DNA of 64,000 nucleotides from contig JAIQGD010000033.1 in the NCBI GenBank assembly GCA_020072765.1, forward strand, positions 35,557-99,556, read 5' to 3'. Source of the DNA: Terriglobia bacterium (GTDB lineage: Bacteria; Acidobacteriota; Terriglobia; Acidiferrales; UBA7541). The notes under the pieces were generated by a model, which saw only the letters and a program-made list of their open reading frames with translations, was not told where the DNA came from and did no database searches. A program made the position numbers and the translations under genes. Numbering within the stretch: the stretch's first letter is position 1; each line of letters opens with the position of its first letter. Below are positions 63,089 through 64,000 of the stretch, in pieces.

Positions 63089-64000
63089 CTACTTTTGTAC
63101 AACTTGCATCAAACTTGCATTGTGAGCGACGGCTTGCTTCATGGCGTCCTTTACATCCTTTACGTCCACGATGTTGTAGCGGTGAAAGACCGAAAGCGTT
63201 TTGTGCCCAGTGATTTTCATCGCAACCTTGTCGTCCACACCCGCACGTTTGAGATTCCTGACCGCACTGCGACGTAGGTCGTAGGGGATCAGACTTTTCA
63301 ATTCTACCGCATCAGCCGCCCTGCGGAAAGCTTTGCGGAAGTTCGTGGTGGTGAAGACTTCACCAGTGCGGAACTTCTTGCGCAGCATGGCGACGAGCCT
63401 GTCGCTGATCGGCACGGGCAACGGCTCGCCATTCTTGGTGGTGTTGTCGGGAATGTAGATCATGCCTTCTTCGAGATCAACCCAATCCCAAATGATCTGG
63501 CAGGTCGCTTTCGGACGGCACCCCGTCTCGTAGTAGAAGAGGAGATACGGCTGCAAATCCTCCGGTATGGCGTTCAGGAGTTCCTCGAACTTCGCGGGTT
63601 CTACGAACCCCGTGCGCACGTTATGGGCTTCGCTGGTCATGGGGAATTTCGGCATGGCGAACCGGAGATCGTTCTCCTCGATGGCGAGGTTCATCATGCG
63701 GCGAAGTAGGGCGAGGTCACGGTTGATGGTCGTATCGTCGGGGATCACTTTGCCGTGCAGCCGCTCCTTGCGAGCTTCACGGTACTTACGGAGAACCTTT
63801 GTGTCGATCTGGCTGAGCCTCATGCCCTTGAAAAACTCGTCGAGAAATTTGATTCCCGAGTGATTCAAGGTCACGGAGCCATCGGGCAGGGTCTCGATTT
63901 TGTCGAGTGCTATTTTGTCTTCAAGGTAATTGTTGAACAGGATGGAACGCATGTCCTCGTAGCGAACTTTGTGCGCTTCGGTCGGTGACTTCTCGCCTCG
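63089..64000 (-). CDS. Tyrosine recombinase (integrase), partial at the right edge
   Basis: Open from the right edge to the stop at 63089-63091, at least 304 residues with the N-terminus missing; the frame continues upstream of the first Met (63952) as KSPTEAHKVRYED, so the true start is outside. Core-binding part: DEFFKGMRLSQIDTKVLRKY. Catalytic domain: YYETGCRPKATCQIIW (first Arg), IPYDLRRSAVRNLKRAGV (second Arg; Tyr in place of the usual His of HxxR), ITGHKTLSVFHRYNIV (His and nucleophilic Tyr). It reads toward tRNA-Thr and ends 41 bp from its 5' end, suggesting an integrated element to the right of this window. Confidence 0.88.
   Translation of the reverse strand, partial: RGEKSPTEAHKVRYEDMRSILFNNYLEDKIALDKIETLPDGSVTLNHSGIKFLDEFFKGMRLSQIDTKVLRKYREARKERLHGKVIPDDTTINRDLALLRRMMNLAIEENDLRFAMPKFPMTSEAHNVRTGFVEPAKFEELLNAIPEDLQPYLLFYYETGCRPKATCQIIWDWVDLEEGMIYIPDNTTKNGEPLPVPISDRLVAMLRKKFRTGEVFTTTNFRKAFRRAADAVELKSLIPYDLRRSAVRNLKRAGVDDKVAMKITGHKTLSVFHRYNIVDVKDVKDAMKQAVAHNASLMQVVQK

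Overview
The window looks like chromosomal DNA of an acidobacterium (Acidobacteriota). Grounds: high GC throughout, an acidobacterial-type VWFA-related secreted protein beside a class D sortase and an LPKTA-anchored protein, hopanoid-glycosylation genes, several ABC efflux operons, PQQ quinohemoproteins and many short palindromic intergenic repeats. This placement is inferred from gene content; no phylogenetic marker was aligned.

Layout. 1-1216: a gene end, a decayed integrase module and tRNA-Gln(CTG). 1401-4973 (-): hpnJ, two small EamA/SMR-like transporters and hpnI, a module decorating bacteriohopanepolyols. 5081-9982 (-): membrane-fusion protein, TPR protein, MacB-like permease and TolC, with no ATPase of their own. 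10120-17824 (+): a degenerate receiver protein, then an ABC-2 exporter whose ATPase (10517) is separated from its two permeases (16170, 16979) by a DrrAB-like pair and a large secreted Trp/Tyr-rich protein. 18422-21822: a GAF-ANTAR regulator divergent from the LPKTA/VWFA/sortase cassette. 22903-23378 (-): RNase P RNA. 23797-35447: housekeeping and transport genes (ligA, lipid kinase, YdjM-like and DedA-like membrane proteins, PcrA helicase, APC permease, PLC-like protein, adenosine-deaminase family protein, purS).

35683-45310 is an oxidative-metabolism block: two tandem cytochrome c-PQQ dehydrogenases, a cytochrome c, a Tat-exported small subunit with a GMC flavoprotein (a likely membrane sugar or alcohol dehydrogenase), an aldo/keto reductase broken by a 32-bp tandem duplication, and a ThDP enzyme. 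45576-62443 holds two versions of one uncommon redox system: tandem ASKHA (BadF/HgdC-type) ATPases, a DUF2229-type module and an HgdB-like iron-sulfur protein. In one cluster the ATPase and DUF2229 parts are fused (45576) and the HgdB partner is frameshifted (48800). In the other (57336-62443) the three parts are separate genes. An SDR, a Dps and an HlyD/ABC-ABC/permease/permease export operon lie between them. The window ends with tRNA-Thr(CGT) and a tyrosine recombinase running off the right edge.

Two features cross gene boundaries. First, CRP/FNR-like palindromes GTGA-N6-TCAC occur upstream of the secreted Trp/Tyr-rich gene, the sortase cassette, a small ORF at 22043, the ThDP/ASKHA intergenic region, dps and the HlyD operon. 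Several have a -10-like hexamer about 32 bp away, as expected for class II activation. Second, intergenic regions carry families of short palindromic repeats, including a two-hairpin unit whose stems show compensatory changes between copies.
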